Of a DNA stretch of 64,000 nucleotides, positions 9,239 to 17,486 are shown piece by piece. The notes below the pieces were generated by a model, which did no database searches, had not been told where the DNA came from, and saw only the letters and a program-made list of their open reading frames with translations. Made by a program: the position numbers and the translations under genes. Numbering within the stretch: position 1 is the stretch's first letter; every line of letters begins with the position of its first letter. Location: the NCBI RefSeq assembly GCF_036621415.1, contig NZ_CP030943.1, positions 62,001-126,000 of the forward strand, written 5' to 3'. The DNA comes from Nitratireductor thuwali. GTDB lineage: Bacteria > Pseudomonadota > Alphaproteobacteria > Rhizobiales > Rhizobiaceae.

Positions 9239-9276
9239 TTGCCAAGCATTCTAACGTTTGTTAGGTTTTTTGGGAA
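9239..9276. promoter_or_regulatory. Divergent promoter pair sharing one operator
   Basis: For the plus strand, TTGCCA (9239-9244), a 17-base spacer and TAGGTT (9262-9267) form a promoter reading into the eleven-gene operon. For the minus strand, TAGAAT (9248-9253) with a weak TTCCCA 17 bases upstream reads into the dienoyl-CoA reductase gene. The palindrome CTAACGTTTGTTAG (9251-9264) covers both -10 elements. Its reverse complement differs by one base from the operator of the liv promoter, and the placement relative to -35 and -10 is the same. One repressor controlling all three promoters is the simplest reading. Confidence 0.7.
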
Positions 9277-9307
9277 GTGAGATTCACAGGCTCGGGAGGG
9301 CTATCAC

Positions 9308-10489
9308 GTGCAGTTTCAACCGACAGATGACCAGCAGGCCTTTAGAGAGACAGCACAGCGTTTCGCACGTGAAAAGCTGGCCGAGAGTTATCAGAAGCGG
9401 GCAACCGAGCACGTGATGGATCGCGGGCTAATCAAGGAGATGGGGGCGCTTGGGCTGATCGGCGCCGATCTGCCCGAGGAGTTCGGTGGGTTGGGCGAGA
9501 GCTCCGTCACGGCCGGATTGATCGTCGAGGAAATCGCGCGGGCCGATTTCAATGTCAGCTACATCCAGCTTCTGGGGTCGCTGATGGGCGGCATGGTCGC
9601 GAAACACGCCTTGCCCGACATCGCCAAGGAATGGGTGCCCCGCGTCACGGCGGGTGAGGCGGTGATAGGGTTGGGATTGACCGAGCCGCGCGGCGGATCG
9701 GACGCGGCGAACCTGCAACTCAGGGCCGCCAAATCCGGCAACGGCTGGCGGCTGAACGGCGAGAAAACGTCGATGAGCTTTGCCGCGCAGGCCGACGCGG
9801 CGGTGGTCTTTGCCCGTACCGGCGATCCCGAGGGCGGATCGCGGGGCGTCAGCGCGTTCCTTGTGGACCTGAATGAAAAGGGCATCAACCGCACGCATTT
9901 CGACGACATTGGCACCAAGCCCGTGGGGCGCGGTTCGGTCTTCTTTGACGACGTCTTCGTCCCCTCCCAATGCCTGATGGCCGAGCAGGACCGTGCCTTC
10001 GGCACGATCATGGCTGGCTTCGACTATTCCCGAGCGCTGATCGGGTTGGAATGTCTGGGCGCGGCGCAGGCCTCGGTGGACGAGACCTGGACTTATGTGC
10101 AGGAACGCGAAGCCTTCGGTGCGCCGCTGGCGCAGTATCAGGGGGTCAGCTTCCCGCTGGCCGAGGCCGAAACGCAGCTCACCATGATGCGACAGCTTTG
10201 CTACTACACGCTCGATCTGCGCGACCGTGGCCTGCCGCACACCAAGGAGGCGGCGATGTGCAAGTGGTACGTGCCGAAAACCGCGTGCGAGATCATCCAT
10301 CAGTGCCTGATCCTGCATGGCCACTACGGCTATACCACCGACCTGCCTCATCATCAGCGCTACAACGATGTTCTGGGCCTGCAGATCGGCGACGGTACCG
10401 CGCAAATCCAGAAGCTCGTCATCGCGCGCGAGAAGGTCGGCCGCATGGCGCTGCAATACGACAGGAAGGCCAAGGGAGGCGCGAAATGA
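9308..10489 (+). CDS. Acyl-CoA dehydrogenase (possibly alicyclic acyl-CoA type)
   Basis: A 393-residue flavoprotein with the full acyl-CoA dehydrogenase fold: N-terminal helices, FAD-binding segment IGLGLTEPRGGSDA, and C-terminal helices with REAFGAPLAQYQGV. At the usual catalytic-base site (QIYEGT in many family members) it reads QIGDGT, a Glu-to-Asp change. Together with GYTTDLPHHQRYNDV this recalls cyclohexane- and cyclohexene-carboxyl-CoA dehydrogenases, as far as I can judge without a search. The GTG start at 9308 has a GGGAGGG ribosome site. It is the first gene of the operon and overlaps the crotonase gene by four bases (ATGA). Confidence 0.9.
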   Translation: MQFQPTDDQQAFRETAQRFAREKLAESYQKRATEHVMDRGLIKEMGALGLIGADLPEEFGGLGESSVTAGLIVEEIARADFNVSYIQLLGSLMGGMVAKHALPDIAKEWVPRVTAGEAVIGLGLTEPRGGSDAANLQLRAAKSGNGWRLNGEKTSMSFAAQADAAVVFARTGDPEGGSRGVSAFLVDLNEKGINRTHFDDIGTKPVGRGSVFFDDVFVPSQCLMAEQDRAFGTIMAGFDYSRALIGLECLGAAQASVDETWTYVQEREAFGAPLAQYQGVSFPLAEAETQLTMMRQLCYYTLDLRDRGLPHTKEAAMCKWYVPKTACEIIHQCLILHGHYGYTTDLPHHQRYNDVLGLQIGDGTAQIQKLVIAREKVGRMALQYDRKAKGGAK

Positions 10490-11265
10490 GCGTTCCCGTC
10501 AATGTCAGCGCCGAGGGCAGCGTCGGCATTATCGAGCTCGCCCGCCCCGACAAGTTCAACTGCCTGTCGCTGGAGATCCACGAGTGTATCTCCAGGGCCC
10601 GCGAAAGCTTTGAGGCCGACCGCGACATCCGCTCGATCCTGATCTGCGCACAGGGAAAGCACTTCTGCACCGGCGCCGACCTGACCGAGGTGAAAGGCAA
10701 GATGAGCGATGCGCAGGCGCTGGACCACTTCATCGCCTTTGGGATGGAAGGGCTTCGCAGGCTGGAACAGGGCCGTCTCCCCGTGGTCGTCGCGGTGCAG
10801 GGCCTTTGCCTGGCCGGCGGGCTCGAGCTGATGCTGTCCTGCGATGTCTGTTTCGCCGCGGAAAGCGCTCAGTTCGGCGACCAGCACGCGCAATTCGGGC
10901 TGATCCCCGGCTGGGGCGGCAGCCAGCGGCTGACCCGGCTGATGGGCCTGCGCCGGGCGCTCGATCTGATGTTCTCGGCCCGCTGGCTGAAGGCGGACGA
11001 GGCGAAGCAGGCCGGACTGGTGAATTACGTCGTGCCGGACCAAGAGCTGCGCCAGGCGGCGTTGAACTACTGCGTGACGATCGCCACCCGCTCACGGCCC
11101 GGCATCGCCGAGATGAAGCGCCTGGCGCGCGAAGGCGCCGACATGGGCCTCGACCAGCAGATGCGGCTGGAGCGCGACGCTGCCGTGCGCGCGCTACGAA
11201 GCGAGGACGTGGCCGAAGGGCTGGACGCATTCGAAAACCGGCGCGCGCCGGCCTTCAAAGCCTGA
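10486..11265 (+). CDS. Enoyl-CoA hydratase/isomerase (crotonase family)
   Basis: A 259-residue crotonase-fold protein. The oxyanion-hole segments GKHFCTGADL and LCLAGGLELMLSCD are present, and the Glu in GGLEL matches the first catalytic Glu of hydratases. The second (PEI in classic hydratases) is replaced: the sequence reads FGDQHAQFGLIPGWGGSQRL. This pattern occurs in crotonases that are isomerases, hydrolases or atypical hydratases, so the exact reaction is open. The start ATG overlaps the stop of the preceding dehydrogenase. Confidence 0.9.
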   Translation: MSVPVNVSAEGSVGIIELARPDKFNCLSLEIHECISRARESFEADRDIRSILICAQGKHFCTGADLTEVKGKMSDAQALDHFIAFGMEGLRRLEQGRLPVVVAVQGLCLAGGLELMLSCDVCFAAESAQFGDQHAQFGLIPGWGGSQRLTRLMGLRRALDLMFSARWLKADEAKQAGLVNYVVPDQELRQAALNYCVTIATRSRPGIAEMKRLAREGADMGLDQQMRLERDAAVRALRSEDVAEGLDAFENRRAPAFKA

Positions 11266-11279
11266 CAAGAGGTGCGGGA

Positions 11280-12440
11280 ATGGACTTCACGCTCAACGAT
11301 GAGCAGCGCCAGATCTACGACTACGGCGCCCAGCTCGCGCAGAAATTCGACAACGCCTACTGGCTGGATCACGCCCGCCGGCACGCCTTTCCCAAAGAGA
11401 TGTTCCAGCAGATCGCCGAGGACGGCTTTCTCGGCATCATGGTACCCGAGGAATATGGCGGCGCAGGTCTCGGCATGACCGAGATGGCGCTCTTCATGGA
11501 GGGCACGGCGAACCACGGCATCCCGCTCCTGATGATGGTGGTCGGCCCCACCATGTCGCTGTCGCATATCGCCAGCCACGGGACCGAGTTCCACCGCAGG
11601 GAACTCCTGCCGGCCGCGTGCCGGGGCGAGATCCAGTTCTGCTTCGCGATCACCGAACCGGGCGCCGGGTCCAACACGATCAAGGCCACGACGCTTGCCA
11701 GGCGCAAGGGCAACCGTTTTGCGCTAACGGGGGAAAAGACCTTCATCACCGGCGCCGACGTCTCCGACTACTGCCTCGTGGTGGCGCGCACCAAGCCTCA
11801 CACCGAGGTCTCCCGCAAGACCGACGGCTTCACGCTGTTCGCCGTGGACCTGAAGAAGAAGGGCGTAGAAATGCAGCGGGTGAAGGTCTCGATCCCACTG
11901 CCGGAAGAACAATGGACGTTGTTCTTCGACGAGGTGGATCTCGGTCCCGAGGATATCGTGGGCGAGGTGGACGACGGCTTTTCGATCCTGTTCGATTCGC
12001 TCAATCCCGAACGCATCATCCTGGCGGCGCTTTGCTGCGGCATTGGCCGGTTCGCCTTACGGAAGGCAGTGGCCTATGCTTGCGAGCGCAACGTCTTTGG
12101 TCAGCCGATCGGCGCGCACCAGGGCGTGCAGCATCCGCTGGCCAAGGCCCACACGGCCGTGGAAATGGCGAGCCTGATGACCCGCCGTGCGGCCTGGGAA
12201 TTCGACAACAAGTTTCCCGCCGGTGCCTCGTCGAACATGGCGAAATATGCCGCCGCCGAGGCCGGGATCGAAGCCGTGGACGCTGCCCTTCAGGCCCATG
12301 GCGGGTCGGGTTTCACGGAAGATACCGGGCTGTACGAGCTTTATCCGTTGGTGCGCCTGCTACGCACCGCGCCGGTGAACCGTGAACTGTGCCTCAGCTT
12401 TATTGGCGAGAAGGTTATGGGTCTGCCGCGGTCGTATTGA
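11280..12440 (+). CDS. Acyl-CoA dehydrogenase
   Basis: A 386-residue acyl-CoA dehydrogenase that begins MDFTLNDEQRQIYDYG, 14 bases after the crotonase stop. The FAD/substrate segment CFAITEPGAGSNT and the C-terminal QAHGGSGFTEDTGL are clear. The C-terminal catalytic-Glu site of medium-chain enzymes is replaced by LRTAPVNRELCLSFIG; the catalytic base would then have to come from the alternative helix-G position, as in isovaleryl-CoA-type enzymes, or the enzyme has another role. Its substrate is not evident. The operon encodes two further dehydrogenases of clearly different sequence, so three separate oxidation steps are likely. Confidence 0.9.
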   Translation: MDFTLNDEQRQIYDYGAQLAQKFDNAYWLDHARRHAFPKEMFQQIAEDGFLGIMVPEEYGGAGLGMTEMALFMEGTANHGIPLLMMVVGPTMSLSHIASHGTEFHRRELLPAACRGEIQFCFAITEPGAGSNTIKATTLARRKGNRFALTGEKTFITGADVSDYCLVVARTKPHTEVSRKTDGFTLFAVDLKKKGVEMQRVKVSIPLPEEQWTLFFDEVDLGPEDIVGEVDDGFSILFDSLNPERIILAALCCGIGRFALRKAVAYACERNVFGQPIGAHQGVQHPLAKAHTAVEMASLMTRRAAWEFDNKFPAGASSNMAKYAAAEAGIEAVDAALQAHGGSGFTEDTGLYELYPLVRLLRTAPVNRELCLSFIGEKVMGLPRSY

Positions 12441-12464
12441 TCGCGAAAGCCCAGGGAGGAAAGC

Positions 12465-13856
12465 ATGCAACACGGAATGCGCTTCCGGCGGGCCGATGCC
12501 GGCGCGAAGGCCAACGACCGGTTCTGGCACGAGATCGAGGGCATGCCGCTCGACGAGGTGCGCCGCATCCAGGAGGAGCGGCTGGTCGAGCAGATGGCCT
12601 ATCTCAAGGCCAACTCGCCCTTCTACCAAGACAAGTTCGCTGCGGCCGGCATCGATTTCGATGAGATCCGCACCATTGAGGATCTGCAGAGGCTGCCCTT
12701 CACCTACAAGACTGAGATACGAGAAAGCCTGTCGGCCGAGCCGCCTTTCGGCTGCCACCGCGCCGCGCCCATGGAAGACATCATCCAGATGCAGGCGTCC
12801 TCGGGGACGACCGGCAGCCCCTCCTACGTGGCGCTGACAGAATCCGATGCCGAGATGTGGCATGAGATGACGGCGCGCTGCTTCTTCGCCAACGGCGTGC
12901 GGCCCGGCGACATGGTGCTGCACGCCTTCTCGCTCGCCAAGGGCTTTGTGGGCGGCATCCCGGTGATGCAAGGCCTGCAATATATGGGCGCCATCGACGT
13001 GCCGGTGGGAGCCGACGGCGGCGCCGACCGGCTCCTGCGCGCCTGCGCCGACACGCGCCCGCGCTGCGTCGTCGGGGCGCCGAATTTCGTGATCCACCTG
13101 GCCGAAAAGGCCGAAGAGGTGCTGGGCGTTCCAGCGAGCAGACTGGGCGTGGAACGAGTCGTCGTCGGCGGGGAGCCGGGCGGCGGCATTCCGGCGATCC
13201 GCGCCAAGATCGAAAAACTGTGGGGCGCCAAGTGCACCGAGATGCTGGGCGGTACCGACCTGGGCGTGACCTACTGGGCCGAGTGTGACCAGCAGTCGGG
13301 CATGCACATGGTCAACATGGACTACGTTTTGACCGAACTGCTCGACCCCGAGACCGGCAAGATCATCCCTTGGGCGGAGGGCGCCAGTGGTGAGATGATC
13401 TACACCGCCCTCGGCCGCCGGGCGAGCCCGCTGGTGCGCTTCCGCTCTGGCGATTTCATCGAGGTCTTGGGCACGACCTGCGCCTGCGGCCGGACGGGTC
13501 CCAAGATCCGCTGCACAGGGCGCACCGACGACATGCTGATCGTGCGCGGGGCCAACGTGTTTCCCTCGGCGATCAACAGCATCGTCAACGAGATGGTGCC
13601 GCAAACGAACGGCGTGATGCGTGTTGTGGCCGATTTCGAGGGCCACACCACGCAGGAACCACTGAAGATCATCGTCGAACGCGGTCCCGACCGCGACCGA
13701 GACGGTGACGCGAACCTGAAGAAGAAGATCGAGCAGCGCCTGCGCGACGCCCTGGTGTTCCGGGCCGATGTCCGGATCGTCGATGCCGACACCTTCGAAA
13801 AGCCGGGCGCGGCCAAAGTGGCCTTCGTGTTGAGAAAGTACCCCGATCTGCCATGA
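12465..13856 (+). CDS. Phenylacetate-CoA-ligase-like AMP-forming ligase
   Basis: A 463-residue ligase of the PaaK family. It starts 24 bases after the previous stop with a GGGAGGAAAG ribosome site. PaaK-like features are the N-terminal FWHEIEGMPLDEVRRIQ region, SPFYQDKF, the P-loop variant ASSGTTGSP, GGEPGGG and the C-terminal GRTDDMLIVRGANVFPS. It probably activates an aryl or alicyclic acid to its CoA ester in the cytoplasm; the acid is unknown. It overlaps the carboxyltransferase gene by four bases (ATGA). Confidence 0.9.
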   Translation: MQHGMRFRRADAGAKANDRFWHEIEGMPLDEVRRIQEERLVEQMAYLKANSPFYQDKFAAAGIDFDEIRTIEDLQRLPFTYKTEIRESLSAEPPFGCHRAAPMEDIIQMQASSGTTGSPSYVALTESDAEMWHEMTARCFFANGVRPGDMVLHAFSLAKGFVGGIPVMQGLQYMGAIDVPVGADGGADRLLRACADTRPRCVVGAPNFVIHLAEKAEEVLGVPASRLGVERVVVGGEPGGGIPAIRAKIEKLWGAKCTEMLGGTDLGVTYWAECDQQSGMHMVNMDYVLTELLDPETGKIIPWAEGASGEMIYTALGRRASPLVRFRSGDFIEVLGTTCACGRTGPKIRCTGRTDDMLIVRGANVFPSAINSIVNEMVPQTNGVMRVVADFEGHTTQEPLKIIVERGPDRDRDGDANLKKKIEQRLRDALVFRADVRIVDADTFEKPGAAKVAFVLRKYPDLP

Positions 13857-15460
13857 CGAAGCTGAAATCCCTGGTCGACTCCGGGTCGGAAGACTTCCGG
13901 GCCAATGACACGCATTACCGCGCCAAATTGGCCGAGCTGCACGCGCTGCGGCTCAGCCAACGCGTCGGCGGGCCGGAAAGCGCACGGGCGCGCCACGTGA
14001 AGAAGGGCAAGTTCCTGCCGCGCGAGCGCGTCGAGCGGCTGATCGACCCGGGCACGCCGTTCCTCGAGCTCGGCGAACTCGCCGGGCTCGACAAGTACGA
14101 CGGCGTGCCGCCCGGCGCGGGCATCATCACTGGCATCGGCGTGATTGAGGGCCGCCACTGCATGATCATCGCCAACGACGCCACGGTGAAGGGCGGCACC
14201 TATTTCGGCATGACCTGCCGTAAGCACGTGCGCGCCCAGCGGATCGCCTGGGCCAATCGCCTGCCGGTCGTCACACTGGTCGATTCCGGCGGCGCGTTTT
14301 TGCCTGACCAGGAGAACATCTTTCCCGACGAGGGCCAGTTCGGCTCGATATTTCACAACCAGGTCGGGATGTCGGGCGACGGCGTGCCGCAGATCGCCGT
14401 GGTCATGGGCCCCTGCACCGCCGGCGGCGCCTATATCCCGGCGCTTTGCGACGAGGTGGTCATCGTGCGCGGCCAGGGCTTCATGTATCTCGGCGGGCCG
14501 GAACTCACCTTCGCCGCCACTGGGGAGAAGGTCGACAACGAGACCCTCGGCGGCGGCAAGATGCACTGCTCGGTCTCGGGCGTGACCGACCATCTCGCCG
14601 AGGACGACGCCCACGCGCTCGCCATTACGCGAGAGATCGTCAAGCACCTGGGCGAGAAGCTCTCCCCGCGCAAGACGCCGGCGTCGCCGCGCGACCCGGC
14701 CTACGCGGTAGAAGAGATCTACGGCATCGTCAGCCGGGACCCCAAAGTACCCACCGAAAACCGCGAGATCGTGGCGCGGCTGGTCGACGGCAGCGAGTTT
14801 CATGAGTTCAAGCCGCTCTACGGCGACACTTTGATGACAGGCTGGGGCCGCATTCACGGGCATGAGGTGGGGATTCTCGCCAATACCGGCGTGTTGTTCG
14901 TCGAAGCGGCGCTGAAGGCCACGCATTTCATCAATCTCTGCGTGCAGCGCGACATCCCGCTGCTGTTCCTGGCCGATGTCAACGGCTTCATGGTGGGCCG
15001 CGAGGTCGAGCAGATGGGAATCGCCAAAGCGGGCGCCAAGATGATCACCGCCATGTCCTCGGCGCGGGTGCCGAAGTTCACCATCATCACCGGCGGTTCG
15101 TACGGAGCCGGATACCTGGCCATGCTGGGCCGCCCCTTTCAGCCTGACGCAATGTTTGCCTGGCCAACCGGCCGCGCGGCCATCATGGGGCCGGAACAGG
15201 CCGCGAGCGTCCTGGCCCAGGTGCGCGCCCAGATTAACGAGCGCGAGGGCAAGACTTGGACGAAGGAGGAGGAAGAGGCCTTCAAGGCGCCCATCCGCAA
15301 GGAATACGAGGATTTCCAGGACGCCTACAACTTCGCCTCGAACCTCTGGGTCGACAGCGTGATTGAGCCCTGCGAGACCCGTGACGTCATGGCGCTGCTG
15401 CTCGACATCGCCTCACGGCGACCAAAGGTCGAAACCCATTTCGGCGTGTTCAGGATGTGA
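13853..15460 (+). CDS. Acyl-CoA carboxylase carboxyltransferase (beta) subunit
   Basis: A 535-residue carboxyltransferase of the propionyl/methylcrotonyl/geranyl-CoA carboxylase family, with two crotonase-like halves. Landmarks are the N-terminal helical region with KGKFLPRERVERLIDPGTPFLELG, the segment VDSGGAFLPDQENIFPDEGQFG and the C-terminal ITGGSYGAGYLAMLGRPF. The SGGAFLPDQ segment resembles methylcrotonyl-CoA and geranyl-CoA carboxylase beta subunits more than propionyl-CoA ones. It pairs with the biotin subunit encoded 10 bases downstream. The substrate is an enoyl- or acyl-CoA made by the pathway; which one is not shown. Confidence 0.93.
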   Translation: MTKLKSLVDSGSEDFRANDTHYRAKLAELHALRLSQRVGGPESARARHVKKGKFLPRERVERLIDPGTPFLELGELAGLDKYDGVPPGAGIITGIGVIEGRHCMIIANDATVKGGTYFGMTCRKHVRAQRIAWANRLPVVTLVDSGGAFLPDQENIFPDEGQFGSIFHNQVGMSGDGVPQIAVVMGPCTAGGAYIPALCDEVVIVRGQGFMYLGGPELTFAATGEKVDNETLGGGKMHCSVSGVTDHLAEDDAHALAITREIVKHLGEKLSPRKTPASPRDPAYAVEEIYGIVSRDPKVPTENREIVARLVDGSEFHEFKPLYGDTLMTGWGRIHGHEVGILANTGVLFVEAALKATHFINLCVQRDIPLLFLADVNGFMVGREVEQMGIAKAGAKMITAMSSARVPKFTIITGGSYGAGYLAMLGRPFQPDAMFAWPTGRAAIMGPEQAASVLAQVRAQINEREGKTWTKEEEEAFKAPIRKEYEDFQDAYNFASNLWVDSVIEPCETRDVMALLLDIASRRPKVETHFGVFRM

Positions 15461-15470
15461 GGCGGCCACA

Positions 15471-17486
15471 GTGAAGATCAAGACGCTTCTCATTGCCAAT
15501 CGCGGCGAAATCGCCTGCCGGATCGCCCGCACGGCGCGGACACGGGGCATCCGGCCTGTCGCCGTACATTCCGAAGCCGACGTCAACGCGCTCCACGTGC
15601 GCGAGATCGGCCACTCGATCTGCATCGGCGGCGGCCCGGCCTCCGAAAGCTATCTGCGTATCGACGCCGTGCTGGCAGCGGCGAAGGCTGCCGGGGCTGA
15701 CGCTGTCCATCCCGGCTACGGCTTCCTCGCCGAGAACCCCGAATTCGCCCGCGCGGTCGAGGCCGCCGGTCTGATCTTCATAGGACCAACGCCGGAAACC
15801 CTGGAACGATTCGGCGACAAGGCCAGTGCTAAGGAAGCGGCCATCGCGGCCGGCCTGCCGGTGATTTCGGGCGCTGCGGGTGCCCTGTCCGATATCGATC
15901 AAATCGCCGCCGAAGTGCGCCGGATGGGGCTGCCCGTGCTGCTCAAGGCCGTGGGCGGCGGCGGCGGACGTGGACAGCGGTTGGTGGCGGACGAAAAGAG
16001 CCTGATGGCCGACATCGAGGGGGCGCTGCGCGAAGCGAAGTCCACCTTCGGCTCGGAAGGTCTCCTGCTGGAACGGTTCCTGCCCGAGGCCCGCCATGTG
16101 GAGGTGCAGATCGCTGGCGATGGCAAGGGCCACGTCGTGCATCTTTTCGAGCGCGACTGCACACTGCAGCGCCGGCATCAGAAGGTGATCGAGGAGGCGC
16201 CCGCCTGGGGCCTGCCCCGCGCGCTTCTCGACGAGATCGCCCAGAACGCCGTGCGGCTGGGCGAGACGCTCGACTACCGCGGGCTCGGCACGGTGGAGTT
16301 CCTGGTGGCGGGAAAGGATTACTTCTTCCTGGAGGTGAACCCCCGTATCCAGGTGGAACATCCTGTAACCGAGGCGATCACCGGGCTCGACCTGGTGGCG
16401 CTGCAACTGCATATTGCCGAGGGTGCGGGTCTTGGCTTGAAGCAAGGCGATCTGACGATTGGCGGTCACGCCATCGAGGCACGGCTCTATGCCGAGGACC
16501 CGGCGATGCAGTTCGCTCCTTCCACCGGCACGCTGACCACGCTGAGCCTGCCCGACGGTCTGCGCATCGACAGCGGCGTCGAGGCAGGCGATACCGTGAC
16601 CCCCTACTACGATCCGATGATCGCCAAGCTGATCATCCACGCGCCCGACCGCGAGACGGCTCTGGCCCGGCTTGCGCAAGCGCTGGATCATGTCGCGGTG
16701 GAAGGCGTCGAGACCAATCGCGCCTTCCTCGCCGCGCTCGCCCGCGACGCCGAATTCGAAAAAATGAACGTCCATACCCGCTGGATCGACGAGCGGCTGG
16801 ACGATCTGACTGCGGCGGCGAAAGTGCCGGGCATCCGGCTCTGGAACGCCATGGCAGCCGTACTCTTCGTCACCCGCGGGCGATCAGACGGCGCCGCCGA
16901 ACCGTGGTCGAACCGCGACCTCTTCACCAACTGGCGGCTCGGCCTTGACGGCGACGCGATAGAGGCGGGCCAGCGCGTGATGCTGACCGACTCAGGGGGA
17001 AGTATCGAGGAGCTCTGCGTCGGCCCGGTCCGCTCCGGCGACACCTACACGGTCTACGGCGGAGATGGTGCCGCCCTCACTTTCTCCTGCCGTGAGATCG
17101 CGCCGGGCCGGTGGCGCGTGGCGCAGGGCGAGACGGTACACATGGCAACGGCGCGCCTTCATGCCGGAGTTATCGAGATCGACGCCGCGCCGGGGCGGCT
17201 TGTCTTCCGTCCGGCACCACCTTTGGCCTTGGCTGGTGGCGATAGCACTGGCGATCGGACCGTGGTCTCGCCGCTAACCGGAATGATCGTCGACGTCAAA
17301 GTCGTCGACGGGGAGGCGATAGCGGAAGGCGATGTCGTAGCGGTCCTGGAGTCAATGAAGCTTGAAATCTCCATCAAGGCATCTGCTTCCGGCATAGCCG
17401 CAAATATCGCGATCTCCAGAGGCATGATGGTGGATCGCGGTCAGATGATCGTCCAGATCATACCACCCGAAAAGGAACAGGCATGA
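15471..17486 (+). CDS. Acyl-CoA carboxylase alpha subunit (biotin carboxylase + biotin carrier)
   Basis: A 671-residue fusion of biotin carboxylase and carrier domains. It starts at GTG 15471 with the family N-terminus KTLLIANRGEIACRI; an in-frame upstream ATG lies inside the carboxyltransferase gene. The ATP-grasp loop is KAVGGGGGRGQRL, EVNPRIQVEHPVTE marks the active site, and the C-terminal domain carries the biotinylation lysine in LESMKLEI. It carboxylates biotin with bicarbonate and ATP and hands the carboxyl group to the beta subunit. The overlap with the lyase gene is four bases. Confidence 0.94.
   Translation: MKIKTLLIANRGEIACRIARTARTRGIRPVAVHSEADVNALHVREIGHSICIGGGPASESYLRIDAVLAAAKAAGADAVHPGYGFLAENPEFARAVEAAGLIFIGPTPETLERFGDKASAKEAAIAAGLPVISGAAGALSDIDQIAAEVRRMGLPVLLKAVGGGGGRGQRLVADEKSLMADIEGALREAKSTFGSEGLLLERFLPEARHVEVQIAGDGKGHVVHLFERDCTLQRRHQKVIEEAPAWGLPRALLDEIAQNAVRLGETLDYRGLGTVEFLVAGKDYFFLEVNPRIQVEHPVTEAITGLDLVALQLHIAEGAGLGLKQGDLTIGGHAIEARLYAEDPAMQFAPSTGTLTTLSLPDGLRIDSGVEAGDTVTPYYDPMIAKLIIHAPDRETALARLAQALDHVAVEGVETNRAFLAALARDAEFEKMNVHTRWIDERLDDLTAAAKVPGIRLWNAMAAVLFVTRGRSDGAAEPWSNRDLFTNWRLGLDGDAIEAGQRVMLTDSGGSIEELCVGPVRSGDTYTVYGGDGAALTFSCREIAPGRWRVAQGETVHMATARLHAGVIEIDAAPGRLVFRPAPPLALAGGDSTGDRTVVSPLTGMIVDVKVVDGEAIAEGDVVAVLESMKLEISIKASASGIAANIAISRGMMVDRGQMIVQIIPPEKEQA

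Noticed and set aside
7820..9280. 486-residue plus-strand frame opposite the dienoyl-CoA reductase
   Set aside because: The minus-strand flavoprotein has all family motifs; the plus frame has none and would cover the operator.
12360..14926. Two long minus-strand frames (428 and 508 residues) opposite the ligase and carboxyltransferase
   Set aside because: His/Arg/Gly-rich mirror translations of high-GC genes, without motifs.
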